Source: Sphingobacteriales bacterium (GTDB lineage: Bacteria > Bacteroidota > Bacteroidia > Chitinophagales > Chitinophagaceae). Taken from it: a stretch of DNA of 64,000 nt. How positions within the stretch are numbered: position 1 is the stretch's first letter; each line of letters starts with the position of its first letter. This document shows, piece after piece, positions 43,439 through 53,017 of this stretch. The notes beneath the pieces were generated by a model, which had not been told where the DNA came from, searched no databases, and worked only from the letters and a program-made list of their open reading frames with translations. The stretch is taken from NCBI GenBank assembly GCA_016192105.1, contig JACPUV010000023.1:62001-126000 (forward strand), in the 5' to 3' direction. The translations under genes and the position numbers were made by a program.

Positions 43439-45286
43439 TCAATAGCCCCTTACATTCTTTCCTTCCATGTAATTCATGAATGCCTTGTTCACCACTTTGT
43501 TACCACCTGGCGTTGGATAGTTACCGGTAAAATACCAGTCGCCCAGGTTACCGGGGCAGGATTTATGCAGATCTTCAATACGCTGGAAAATAACCTGCAC
43601 CGGGATGGTCACTTCCGGTGGGGTGATCAGCTGTGCTATTTTCGCGGAAATTTCTTCCGTTGTAAACTGTTTATACAACTGCTTCACCACATTCTCCGTA
43701 TGCAGCTGGTTGTTCCGCTCCAGGTCCCTGCAGCGCTCCAGCAGTTCCTGCAGCACCCCTGTTTTCTGCTGTTCTTTCAGCAACTCGGCCACTGCGTTAA
43801 ACGCGATGAAATCGCCCATTTTGCTCATATCAATTCCGTAACAGTCGGGGTAGCGGATCTGCGGTGAAGAGGAAACAACCACGATTCGCTTGGGATTCAA
43901 CCGGCCCAGCATCCGGATAATGCTTTCCTTCAGGGTGGTGCCTCTTACAATGGAATCATCGATCACCACCAGGGTATCCTCGCGGGGGCGAACGGTTCCG
44001 TAGGTAATATCATAAACGTGCTGCACCATTTCATTGCGGCTCACGTCTTCGGTAATGAACGTGCGCATTTTTACATCCTTGATCGCGATCTTTTCAACCC
44101 GGATCCGGCGCATGATCATTTCATTCAGTTTCTCGGGGTCATAGTCCCGGCCCCAGCTGAGAATCCGCTCCACCTTTATTTTATTCAGGTAATCTTCCAT
44201 CCCCTTCAGCATGCCGTAAAATGCGGTCTCCGCCGTATTGGGGATAAAGGAAAAAATCGTGTTCTTCAGGTCATGATCGATCGCCTGCAGAACCGGCTCG
44301 CTCAGGTTATACCCCAGTGATTTTCTTTCCCGGTAGATCTTTTCATCACTGCCCCTTGAAAAATAAATGCGCTCAAAGCTGCAGGCTTTCCGTTCTTTCG
44401 GTTCGATGATCTGCGCAATTTCAATTTCACCTTTTTCATTTACGATCAGGGCCTGTCCCGGCATCAGTTCCCGTACTTCATTTTCGCCCACATTAAAGGT
44501 GGTACGGATAGCCGCTCTTTCAGAAGCCACCACCACCACTTCCTCATTGATGTAATAATAGGAAGGCCGGATACCATGCGCATCCCGGAAAACAAAACCA
44601 ATCCCGTTACCGGTTACCCCGCCCACATGATAACCTCCATCCAGGAGAGGCAGCGTTTTCTTCAGCACTTTTTTGATATCCATTTTCCCCGGCGAGCACT
44701 CATCTTCCTTGCATAAAAAAGTATGCATCAGTTCGATCATCGCGGCCAGGTCGCTGAACCGTACATTGGGGTGCGGTTCCTTACCGATCAGCGTAAAGAG
44801 CTCATCGGAGTTGACAATATTGAAATTTCCGGCCAGTGCCAGGTTCCGGGCCGGGATCGTATCCCGATTGATAAACGGATGACAATACTCCACTTTGTTT
44901 TTGCCCTGGGTGCCATAGCGCAGGTGGCCCAGCAGCAATTCTCCCAGGAAATCCAGGTGTCCCTTCATCAGGCCCGGGTGACTTTTAATATGGGGATGGT
45001 ATTTTTCGAGCTCATCAATCTCTTTCCCGATCTGCTGAAATATATCAGCGATGGCCTGCGGGGCATTGCTGCGGATCCGGTTCATAAAAGGATAACCGGG
45101 CTCCACATCCAGTTTTACAGAGGCTACCCCCGCACCATCCTGCCCGCGGTTGTGCTGCTTTTCCATCAGGAGGTACAGCTTATTAAGCCCCCACAGTACC
45201 GTATTGTACTTTTGATGGTAGTACGAAAAGGGTTTTCTTAACCGTATGAATGCGAGTCCGCATTCGTGTTTGATCGGGTCGCTCAT
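43439..45286 (-). CDS. purF: Amidophosphoribosyltransferase, long Bacteroidota form
   Basis: PurF makes 5-phosphoribosylamine from PRPP and glutamine, the first step of purine synthesis. The 615-residue product is about 100 longer than E. coli PurF. The glutaminase nucleophile is Cys9 in MSDPIKHECGLAF, so eight residues must be removed, as in B. subtilis PurF. HNRGQDGAG, GHLRYGTQG, FRDAHGIRPS, FERIYFSRGSD and the PRPP loop VVIDDSIVRGTT (~residues 440-450) are all present, as is RYPDCYGIDM. The tail GDWYFTGNYPTPGG resembles the Bacillus-type C-terminus. A TACCTTTG element lies 8 bases upstream. Confidence 0.9.
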   Translation of the reverse strand: MSDPIKHECGLAFIRLRKPFSYYHQKYNTVLWGLNKLYLLMEKQHNRGQDGAGVASVKLDVEPGYPFMNRIRSNAPQAIADIFQQIGKEIDELEKYHPHIKSHPGLMKGHLDFLGELLLGHLRYGTQGKNKVEYCHPFINRDTIPARNLALAGNFNIVNSDELFTLIGKEPHPNVRFSDLAAMIELMHTFLCKEDECSPGKMDIKKVLKKTLPLLDGGYHVGGVTGNGIGFVFRDAHGIRPSYYYINEEVVVVASERAAIRTTFNVGENEVRELMPGQALIVNEKGEIEIAQIIEPKERKACSFERIYFSRGSDEKIYRERKSLGYNLSEPVLQAIDHDLKNTIFSFIPNTAETAFYGMLKGMEDYLNKIKVERILSWGRDYDPEKLNEMIMRRIRVEKIAIKDVKMRTFITEDVSRNEMVQHVYDITYGTVRPREDTLVVIDDSIVRGTTLKESIIRMLGRLNPKRIVVVSSSPQIRYPDCYGIDMSKMGDFIAFNAVAELLKEQQKTGVLQELLERCRDLERNNQLHTENVVKQLYKQFTTEEISAKIAQLITPPEVTIPVQVIFQRIEDLHKSCPGNLGDWYFTGNYPTPGGNKVVNKAFMNYMEGKNVRGY

Positions 45287-45294
45287 GAAAGGCG

Positions 45295-45302
45295 CAAAGG
45301 TA
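45295..45302 (-). promoter_or_regulatory. -7 element of purF
   Basis: On the minus strand TACCTTTG fits TAnnTTTG and ends 8 bases before the purF ATG. Confidence 0.6.
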
Positions 45303-45327
45303 GGCTATAAAGTTGAACCCTGCCTGA

Positions 45328-48300
45328 TTAATCCCCTTCGGGCTCCCGGTTTTGGGGAATGATCACGGTCAGGACACAGCCCTCCGCGGGGGCGGTTTGC
45401 AGTTCTATTCTCCCATTAAAAAGTGCCGCCCGGGTCCGGATATTGCTCAGGCCGAGCCCCTCTTTGGCGGCGCGGGGATCAAAGCCCTTACCATTGTCCG
45501 TGATTGTGAGGAATATATGCTCCGCATCCGACTGCAGTTTTATCAAAATATGCGTAGCCGCTGAATGGCGGATAATATTGCTGATTTGCTCCTGTATAAT
45601 CCGGAACAGGCTGAGCCGCAGGTTTCCAGGGATCTCCTCCTCATCAAAATGGCGGCAATTGAATTCGATGCTGAACTTATGGGCCCTTCGCAACGCATCG
45701 CAAAGATCCTGTATGGACTCCGCCAGCCCCAGGTCGCCCAGGGTGGGTGGCACCAGCGACTGGGACAATTGCCGGATTTCGTTGATAATGCCAGCCAGGT
45801 TTTTGTGTGCAAGGCTGATCATTTCCAGTACCTCGGCACCGGCTTTCTCCTTGGCCACTTCAAGATAGAGGCGGGTGGTATTGAGGTGCTGGTTGATATT
45901 ATCATGCAGCTCCTTCCCGATCTCCCTTCTTTCTTTTTCCTGCGCATCGATCGTGGCCTGGGTTACCTGCTTCTGTTTCTGGATTTCCTGGTCAATCAGT
46001 TTCTGGGATAATTTTTTCTGTTCGGTGATATCGGCAAAGGAACAGATCGTATTGATCACTTGCCCTTCCGCATCCAGTATGGGTTCTGCATTCACAAGCA
46101 GCCAGGCCCGTTCATTCGCCCCGGGACGGAATACACCCATAACCACATCCCGTACCGGTTTCCCAATTTGAATGGCAAGAGGCCCCGGTCTGCTTTGCTC
46201 AGGGAAATCGCTGCCATCTTCATGGATCACATTCCAACGGGGATCAGGAGCTTTCTTACCCTGCAACTGCTCCTCCGTTAACCCCAGCAGATCCAATGCG
46301 GCCTGGTTGGCGATGATCATTTCGCGTTCATGATCCTGGAGGATCACACCCAGTTTCAGGTTCTGGATCAGGTGACGGAATCTTCTTTCACTTTCCCGGA
46401 GCCGGTCTTCGATCGCTTTTCGCTTAGAATCATTGGTAAAATAGATAACCATGGATCCGAAAACGGGATTCTCTATCAGGTTATGTCCCCTTACTGTACA
46501 CCAAATCCATTCCCCGGAGGAATGCCGTAGCCGCAGGGAAAGATAGTTCACCTGCGACTCCTTCCTGAACTCCGTTTCAAATGCTTCAATGGCATTCTTA
46601 CTATCTTCCGGGTGGACATATTCAAAGATTTGCCGCCCCAGCAGATCGGCGGTATCATATCCGGATATTTTACGGATGGAAGGGCTGCAATACCGGATCA
46701 TACCCCCGGCATCCGTCATGATAATCCCATCAAGCGACTGGGCGATCATATTGCGGTAAAACAATTCACTCTCCTCCAGCCGGGCCTGTGCTTTTTTCCG
46801 GTCCGTAATATCTTTCCCCACACCCAGCAACCCGATCCGGTTCCCCTCGTCGTCGAATAACAGGGAAATGGTATGGAGCAAATATTTCTGCTCTCCGTCA
46901 TGACCGGTAAAAGAGGTTTCCCCCTTCCAGATGCCGTCATTGATTACCATGTCAAATACCTGCTCGCGTGTATAAGGCGAATAATCCGTATCCATGACAT
47001 ACCGGTAGGGGCGGCCAATCGCTTCGGCAGCTGTAATCCCGGTCAACTTTTCCAGCACATGGTTCCAGGAAGTAACCACCCGGTTGAGGTCCGTGGTGAC
47101 GATCACATCGGTTACATTATTCAGTACCGTTGCCTGCTGCCGGAACCGCTGTTCACTTTCCTGCAGGGCTTTTTCTGTTTGCTTACGGATACTGTCATCA
47201 AAAAAATTAATGACCATCCCGTTGATATAAGGATTCCCGAACAGGTTATGCCCCCTTACCATGCACCAGATCCAGCCCCCGCTTTTCATTTTTACCCGGA
47301 GGGAAATGAAATCGACCTTTGTGGCATTCCTTCTTTCTGTATCAAAGGCAGCGAGTGCCAGTTCTCTTTCGTCCGGATGCAGTAAATCAAATGAATTTTT
47401 ACCCAGCATATCTTCCGCCTCATATCCCAGGATGGAGCTCACTGCCGGGGAGGCAAATTTGATGATCCCCTTCTCATCGGTAATAAATATTCCGTCAAAC
47501 GAATTGATAAATAAATTCCTGAAAAAAAGTTCACTTTCCCGCAGCCGCTCTTCCGCCAAACGCTGGGCGGTGATATCCTGCTGTGTTCCCCAGACCCGCT
47601 TCAATTGCCGGCCTTCCACTACACCGGTCATCCGGTTCAGGAAATATTTCACCTGCCCTTTCTTGTCAAACTCTTTTGTTTCAACGGTCGTGGTGGCAAA
47701 TCCATTCCGGATAAACTGCCGCAGGCCTTCTGTCTGCTGCGGATCTGAAAAATCCAGTAGTTGATCCAGCCGGGCACCGGTCAGGTCGGCCGCTTTATCA
47801 AACCCGTACATCCGGGCCATATTATCATTGCATTCCACCAGGAAAGAATGCTCTTTCCAGTATTCCAGGACAAAGTCCGGATCACTGTTGACAGGGACCG
47901 GCTGCTCCGCCTCGAACATCCAAAGCCCTTCAGCGCTTTCCTCAAACGCCATATAGCGCTCCGGGAAATCAGGAACCTGTGTCTTTACAGTACCCGTCAT
48001 TTCTAACCGGCCTGATGGTACCGCGCAGATTACCTGGACCAGGGCATTGGACCCCGGCTCTTCCATAAGAGCTGAACATTCCCAGGCAACCCGTGCAGGG
48101 TGATCACCGGGCAAACCCATCTGCAGCCGGATAACGATCCGTTTGCCGGGTTGCAGCAGGCATTGCTCCAGGACAGCCTTTACCTTTTCGCAGGAAGCGG
48201 GATCAATTACGAAAGAAACAGGGAGCGTGGTGTTTACCGGTGCCCCGGGCCTGAAATGATCGTTGAACAAGGGGTTCGCCGACACAATAGCTCCACCCGG

Positions 48301-48360
48301 ATCAAGAAGAAAATAATAAAATTGATCAGAAGAATAAAAGTAATCGGACAACGTATTCAT
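45328..48360 (-). CDS. Multi-PAS sensor histidine kinase
   Basis: A 1010-residue cytoplasmic kinase without membrane segments. About six PAS domains are seen (starts near 10, 140, 285, 410, 540, 665), four with a repeated E-S-E-x-x-[FY]-R opening. Then comes a HisKA_3-type dimerisation helix with His819 in KELHDNINQHLNTTRLYL, and a HATPase domain with RIIQEQISNIIRHSAATH, ITDNGKGFDP and GLGLSNIRTRAALF. HisKA_3 kinases usually pair with NarL/LuxR-type regulators, but none is adjacent. The ATG at 48360 is used; the frame opens from a TTG at 48423. The signal is unknown; several PAS domains suggest redox, light or ligand sensing. Confidence 0.92.
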   Translation of the reverse strand: MNTLSDYFYSSDQFYYFLLDPGGAIVSANPLFNDHFRPGAPVNTTLPVSFVIDPASCEKVKAVLEQCLLQPGKRIVIRLQMGLPGDHPARVAWECSALMEEPGSNALVQVICAVPSGRLEMTGTVKTQVPDFPERYMAFEESAEGLWMFEAEQPVPVNSDPDFVLEYWKEHSFLVECNDNMARMYGFDKAADLTGARLDQLLDFSDPQQTEGLRQFIRNGFATTTVETKEFDKKGQVKYFLNRMTGVVEGRQLKRVWGTQQDITAQRLAEERLRESELFFRNLFINSFDGIFITDEKGIIKFASPAVSSILGYEAEDMLGKNSFDLLHPDERELALAAFDTERRNATKVDFISLRVKMKSGGWIWCMVRGHNLFGNPYINGMVINFFDDSIRKQTEKALQESEQRFRQQATVLNNVTDVIVTTDLNRVVTSWNHVLEKLTGITAAEAIGRPYRYVMDTDYSPYTREQVFDMVINDGIWKGETSFTGHDGEQKYLLHTISLLFDDEGNRIGLLGVGKDITDRKKAQARLEESELFYRNMIAQSLDGIIMTDAGGMIRYCSPSIRKISGYDTADLLGRQIFEYVHPEDSKNAIEAFETEFRKESQVNYLSLRLRHSSGEWIWCTVRGHNLIENPVFGSMVIYFTNDSKRKAIEDRLRESERRFRHLIQNLKLGVILQDHEREMIIANQAALDLLGLTEEQLQGKKAPDPRWNVIHEDGSDFPEQSRPGPLAIQIGKPVRDVVMGVFRPGANERAWLLVNAEPILDAEGQVINTICSFADITEQKKLSQKLIDQEIQKQKQVTQATIDAQEKERREIGKELHDNINQHLNTTRLYLEVAKEKAGAEVLEMISLAHKNLAGIINEIRQLSQSLVPPTLGDLGLAESIQDLCDALRRAHKFSIEFNCRHFDEEEIPGNLRLSLFRIIQEQISNIIRHSAATHILIKLQSDAEHIFLTITDNGKGFDPRAAKEGLGLSNIRTRAALFNGRIELQTAPAEGCVLTVIIPQNREPEGD

Positions 48361-48567
48361 AGTGCTAAACGACCCGGCTGGCTGGATTCCGGCTTTTTTA
48401 AAGCAGATTGCTAAAGTTAGCAATAATATTCAGCCCGGGAAAGCACGGAACAGCTTTTCCTTCCTGCTTTAAAGAAAAAGGGATTTTACGTACGGACATG
48501 GCCGTGAATCCGGCCTGCAGGACAATAGCAAGGTAAAAAGATAACCTGTTAACGGCAGGACTTATTG

Positions 48568-49941
48568 CTAAAATGATTTTACATCCGTACCGAACTTCTT
48601 CAACTGGGGACAGGCAGCTTCCGTACCGGGATCCACCATCACATAGTAAGAAGGTAATTTGTTGCGGATCCACTTTTCCAGGGTATTGCTTTTCTTTTCT
48701 TCGAGTGCGAAGTTCGATATCCGGCTGTAGTCGTCTTTCATGTTTATCCGGTGCGGCTCCGATCTTGATTTCAGGTACACGATCCGTACTCCTTTCTTGC
48801 CCTGCTCTCCTTCAAAAGGGGTGGGCTGTGAAAATTCACCCACTTTCATTTTGCCCAGCATCGCCACCATTTCCTTATCCAGCATATCAATGGTCACAAA
48901 AGTGGACCCGTCCCTGTTGGTGATAAAGGGACCGGAATATTTGGCAGCCTCATCATCACTGTACTTGGAAGCCGCTTCATTAAAACCAATAGTGCCGGCA
49001 ATAATCTTCGAACGGATCGTATCCAGTTTCCTTTTTGCCTGGCCGATCTCTTCTTCCGTTACAGGAGGAATACGCAGAATATGGCGGACCACCGCATCAT
49101 CCCCGTTGCGTTGCACCAACTGGATCACATGAAACCCGAATTTGGATTTCACCGGGGAAGAGATCTCACCTTCCTTTAAGCGGAAGGCGGTGGACAGGAA
49201 TACGGGATCCCAGGTTTTCTCCGTCCGGTTGATCTGGTACTGGCCGCAACGATCCTTGCTGCCAGGGTCTTCCGACACCTGTTTGGCGAGACGGCAGAAA
49301 TCGGTCACCTTGGTTTCGATCTGTTTTTTATAGTTATTCATTTCCCCTACGATATACTGTTCCAGGTCACGGGATGCTTTGGGGTACAGAATAATTTGCC
49401 CGATCTCCAGTTCCGATTCATAGAACGGGAGACTGTCCTTCGGGATTTTTTCAAAATAGGCTTTTACTTCAATGGGAGTGATCCGCACATTGTCCACGAT
49501 CTTGCGCTGCATGGCCTGGGCCAGTTTTTGTTCCTTCACGGATTCACGGGCATCATCCTTGATCTGGTAAATGGTTTTACCCGCCACTTCTTCGAGGGCT
49601 TCCTGGCTGCCAAACTGGTTAATATAAGTACGGATCCGGTTATCCAGGTCGGCTTCCACTTCCTCATCCGTCACCGGCAGGGAGTCTTTCTGCGCCTGCA
49701 GCATCAGCATTTTCGAAATAATGGCCTGTTCCATCAGCATGCATTCCGCATTCTCCGGCACAGTACCCCCCTGGCGGGAGATATCGGCCAGTGAGTTCCG
49801 GATATCCGACTGCAAAATGATCTTATCCCCAACAATACCCGCAATCTTATCCGCAATGACCTTTTGGGGCTGACCCTGAGCCGCAGCAGCGGCAGTAAGG
49901 AAGAAAAAAGCAGCTATAAAGCTATTCTTGATACTATGCAT
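48568..49941 (-). CDS. SurA-like periplasmic peptidyl-prolyl isomerase
   Basis: A 457-residue exported foldase (signal peptide to AAAAQGQ). Residues ~25-160 resemble the SurA N-terminal chaperone region (VIADKIAGIVGDKIILQSDIRNSLAD, a strong SurA_N match). Two parvulin domains follow: one around 170-285 (YESELEIGQIILYP to SKFGFHVIQLVQ) and one around 288-400 (AVVRHILRIPP to GVRIVYLKSR). SurA helps deliver outer-membrane barrels such as SusC and TonB receptors. TACTTTTG at 49947-49954 ends 5 bases before the ATG, so a leaderless mRNA is predicted. It is not operon-linked to infB, whose stop is 143 bases away. Confidence 0.93.
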   Translation of the reverse strand: MHSIKNSFIAAFFFLTAAAAAQGQPQKVIADKIAGIVGDKIILQSDIRNSLADISRQGGTVPENAECMLMEQAIISKMLMLQAQKDSLPVTDEEVEADLDNRIRTYINQFGSQEALEEVAGKTIYQIKDDARESVKEQKLAQAMQRKIVDNVRITPIEVKAYFEKIPKDSLPFYESELEIGQIILYPKASRDLEQYIVGEMNNYKKQIETKVTDFCRLAKQVSEDPGSKDRCGQYQINRTEKTWDPVFLSTAFRLKEGEISSPVKSKFGFHVIQLVQRNGDDAVVRHILRIPPVTEEEIGQAKRKLDTIRSKIIAGTIGFNEAASKYSDDEAAKYSGPFITNRDGSTFVTIDMLDKEMVAMLGKMKVGEFSQPTPFEGEQGKKGVRIVYLKSRSEPHRINMKDDYSRISNFALEEKKSNTLEKWIRNKLPSYYVMVDPGTEAACPQLKKFGTDVKSF

Positions 49942-49946
49942 ATGTT

Positions 49947-49954
49947 CAAAAGTA
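49947..49954 (-). promoter_or_regulatory. -7 element of the surA-like gene
   Basis: On the minus strand TACTTTTG fits TAnnTTTG, 5 bases before the ATG at 49941. Confidence 0.55.
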
Positions 49955-50084
49955 GTTAGGCGGGTATGACTATTAAATGGCCGCCCCTGTATTTAACAAA
50001 AGTTTTTTACTGCCAAACTCAAGGTCCGGCGCTGCACGGAAGAAAGGATCCGGAATTCGTTTCCTGATAAAACAATACGGTTCT

Positions 50085-52922
50085 TTATAATGTGCGTTTC
50101 ACTTCCTCAATTTCATACGCTTCCACCACGTCACCGGCCTTGATATCACTGAAGTTCTTGATGGTCAGACCGCATTCCATACCGGATACCACTTCCTTCG
50201 CATCGTCCTTGAAACGTTTGAGGGATCCCAGCTCGGCATTCACTCCTTCGGCGGTCGGGTAGATCACAATACCATCCCGGATCAGGCGGACTTTCGAATC
50301 GCGTTTGATCTTACCATCCAGTACAACACAACCGGCCACCGTAGCTTTGTCGAATTTGAATACCTCACGGATCTCCACATTGGCCACGATCTTCTCCTGT
50401 ACCTTGGGTTCCAGCATCCCTTCCATCGCGCTCTTCACTTCCTCGATCGCGTTGTAGATGATAGAATACATCTTGATCTCAATACCGGCTTTATCGGCCA
50501 GTCTTGAAGCCTGCAGGGAAGGACGCACATTAAAGGCGATCACGATGGCGTCAGACGCTTCGGCCAGTACGATATCGCTCTCATTGATCTGGCCCACTCC
50601 TTTATGGATCACACTGACGAGGATCTCCTGGGTTGACAATTTCTGCAGGGAGTCACTCAGGGCCTCTACAGATCCGTCCACGTCACCCTTGATGATCACT
50701 TTCAGTTCTTTGAAGCTGCCCAATGCCAGGCGGCGGCCGATCTCATCCAGCGTAATATGTTTCTTGGTGCGGATCCCCTGCTCACGCAGGATCTGGGCGC
50801 GGCGGTTGGCAATTTCCTTGGCTTCCCCTTCATCCGCATATACTTTGAATTTTTCACCAGCCTGGGGTGCCCCGTTCAACCCAAGCACCACGGCCGGGGC
50901 GGATGGACCCGCCTCATCTTCCTTCTTATTTCTTTCGTTGAACATGGCTTTCACCCTTCCATAATACTGACCGCTCACGATCAGGTCGCTATGGTGCAGG
51001 GTGCCGTTTTCCACCAGCAGGGTGGCCACATATCCGCGGCCTTTATCCAGTGTGGCTTCAATGATGGTACCGGTGGCTTCCCGGTTGGGATTGGCTTTCA
51101 GGTCCAGCAATTCCGCCTCCAGCAGTATTTTTTCCAGCAGTTTATCAACATTCAATCCCTTTTTAGCAGAAATTTCCTGGCTCTGGAATTTACCTCCCCA
51201 TTCTTCCACCAGCAGGTTCATCTGGGAAAGCTGTTCGTATATTTTTTGTGAATTGGCGCCATCCTTATCGATCTTATTGATCGCAAAGATCATTGGTACA
51301 CCGGCGGCCTGGGCATGACTGATTGCCTCCCTGGTCTGCGGCATCACCGCATCATCCGCAGCGATCACGATCACGGCAATATCGGTCACTTTTGCACCCC
51401 GGGCACGCATGGCGGTAAAGGCTTCGTGACCCGGTGTATCGAGGAAGGTAATCTCCTTTCCATTGGACAATTCCACCTGGTAGGCCCCGATGTGCTGGGT
51501 GATACCACCTGCCTCACCGGCCACCACATTGGCATTCCGGATATAATCAAGCAGGGAGGTTTTACCATGGTCCACGTGTCCCATGATGGTAACGATCGGG
51601 GAACGGTGCTGCAGTTCATCATCATCATCCTCTTCGTCCTCGTGTTCCATTTCCATCTGCTTCTCCATATCGATAAATTCCACATCATAGCCAAATTCAC
51701 TGGCCACGAGTTCGATCACTTCCGCATCGAGACGCTGGTTAATGGACACCATGATGCCGAGGCTCATACACTTGCTGATCACTTCGGCAAAACTGACATC
51801 CATCAGGTTGGCCAATTCGCTCACACTGATAAATTCTGTTACCTGCAGCTTATTGCTGTCGGCCGCTTCGCCCATCGCATCCGCCATTTCCTGTCTTTTC
51901 TCCCTGCGGTGTTTGGCTTTCAGGCTCTTTCCTTTACCACCTCCACCGGCAAGCTTGGCCTGCGTCTCCTGTATTTTTTTCTGGATTTCTTTTTCGTCGA
52001 TCAGTTTGTCTTCGCGGCGTCCGGTACCCGGGCGCATATCCCGGCGATTGCCGGCTACCCCGCCCCTGCCACGGTTGAAACCACCGCCGCCGGGTCGTTT
52101 GTCATCCTCCTTATTAATGAAGATCTCCCGCTTGTTGTCCTTTTTTTCAATGGGAATACGCTTCCGCTTCTTTTTCTCATCTTTTACCGGCCGGGTATCA
52201 TTGTCCACCGGCAATTCAATTTTTCCGAGAATCTTGGGCCCGGTCAGTTTTTCCACTTCAATATTCTCAATCACGGTATGCTGCTCTTCTGCCACCGGTT
52301 CTTCTTTTACCGGAACCTCCACGACCGGTTTCACTTCTGCAACCGGGACTTCTTCTGCTTTCTTTTTGGCTTTTCCCTTACCCGCTTTTTCTTCCTCCAC
52401 AACCGGAGTCTCTTCTTTTTTGACCTTCGCAGTTTTCTTCGGACGGGTAGAAGAATCAATTGTAGAGAGATCGATCTTCTTCACCACTTTGGGGCCTTCA
52501 ATTTCCGGAACCGCTGGTTTCACCACCTCTGCTTCCACCACTTTTTCCTCTTCCTTCTCTGCTTTCTCCTCTTCTTTTGCCGGTTTTTCTTCCACCACCG
52601 GTTTCACCACTTCTTCTTTCTTCGCTGCCTTTGCGGCCGGTTTTTCCTCTTTCCGGAAGCTGATCTCCTCTTCTTCCTTTTTCTTCTTTGCATCCACCTG
52701 GCTACCCTTTGGTAATTCCAACTGGTCGCTCTTCATCTTCGCCGCCTTATCACCCTGGAACTCCTGCTGCAGGGCACGGTACATATCCTCTGTCAGCTTG
52801 GACGTGGGTTTCAGGTCATCCTTGGGAAAACCTTTCCCAATCAGGAAATCAATGATGGTGTCCTGGCCTACGTTAAATTCTTTAGCCGCAGCTAATAATC
52901 GTGGAAGTTTTAATTCTGCCAT
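50085..52922 (-). CDS. infB: Translation initiation factor IF-2
   Basis: IF-2 is the GTPase that joins fMet-tRNA to the 30S subunit. The 945-residue protein begins with the IF-2N motif [22 protein letters not shown] ~280-residue low-complexity Lys/Glu/Val/Pro linker follows, then a basic Gly/Arg patch ([17 protein letters not shown]). A second IF-2N-like part precedes the G domain with GHVDHGKTS (~445-453), [24 protein letters not shown] and the SAKKG-type loop. The C-terminal IF2 domains II-IV follow. It is the third gene of rimP-nusA-infB, 95 bases after nusA. Confidence 0.97.
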   Translation of the reverse strand: MAELKLPRLLAAAKEFNVGQDTIIDFLIGKGFPKDDLKPTSKLTEDMYRALQQEFQGDKAAKMKSDQLELPKGSQVDAKKKKEEEEISFRKEEKPAAKAAKKEEVVKPVVEEKPAKEEEKAEKEEEKVVEAEVVKPAVPEIEGPKVVKKIDLSTIDSSTRPKKTAKVKKEETPVVEEEKAGKGKAKKKAEEVPVAEVKPVVEVPVKEEPVAEEQHTVIENIEVEKLTGPKILGKIELPVDNDTRPVKDEKKKRKRIPIEKKDNKREIFINKEDDKRPGGGGFNRGRGGVAGNRRDMRPGTGRREDKLIDEKEIQKKIQETQAKLAGGGGKGKSLKAKHRREKRQEMADAMGEAADSNKLQVTEFISVSELANLMDVSFAEVISKCMSLGIMVSINQRLDAEVIELVASEFGYDVEFIDMEKQMEMEHEDEEDDDDELQHRSPIVTIMGHVDHGKTSLLDYIRNANVVAGEAGGITQHIGAYQVELSNGKEITFLDTPGHEAFTAMRARGAKVTDIAVIVIAADDAVMPQTREAISHAQAAGVPMIFAINKIDKDGANSQKIYEQLSQMNLLVEEWGGKFQSQEISAKKGLNVDKLLEKILLEAELLDLKANPNREATGTIIEATLDKGRGYVATLLVENGTLHHSDLIVSGQYYGRVKAMFNERNKKEDEAGPSAPAVVLGLNGAPQAGEKFKVYADEGEAKEIANRRAQILREQGIRTKKHITLDEIGRRLALGSFKELKVIIKGDVDGSVEALSDSLQKLSTQEILVSVIHKGVGQINESDIVLAEASDAIVIAFNVRPSLQASRLADKAGIEIKMYSIIYNAIEEVKSAMEGMLEPKVQEKIVANVEIREVFKFDKATVAGCVVLDGKIKRDSKVRLIRDGIVIYPTAEGVNAELGSLKRFKDDAKEVVSGMECGLTIKNFSDIKAGDVVEAYEIEEVKRTL

Positions 52923-53017
52923 TAATGTTTATTAAATCAAATCGTCAAATGGGTCACCCTTCGTTAAGTTCCGGGTGACAGGTATCATCTTCGGCTGAAA
53001 CCCTGCTCAGGTTCCAG

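Noticed and set aside
48398..48673. 91-residue minus-strand ORF between the kinase and the surA-like gene
   Set aside because: It overlaps the end of the surA-like gene in another frame and has no domain, signal peptide or promoter.
51315..52935. Two long plus-strand ORFs (466 and 397 residues) opposite infB
   Set aside because: They are antisense shadows of the low-complexity Lys/Glu region of IF-2; their Phe/Ser/Leu runs mirror that bias, and infB is certain.
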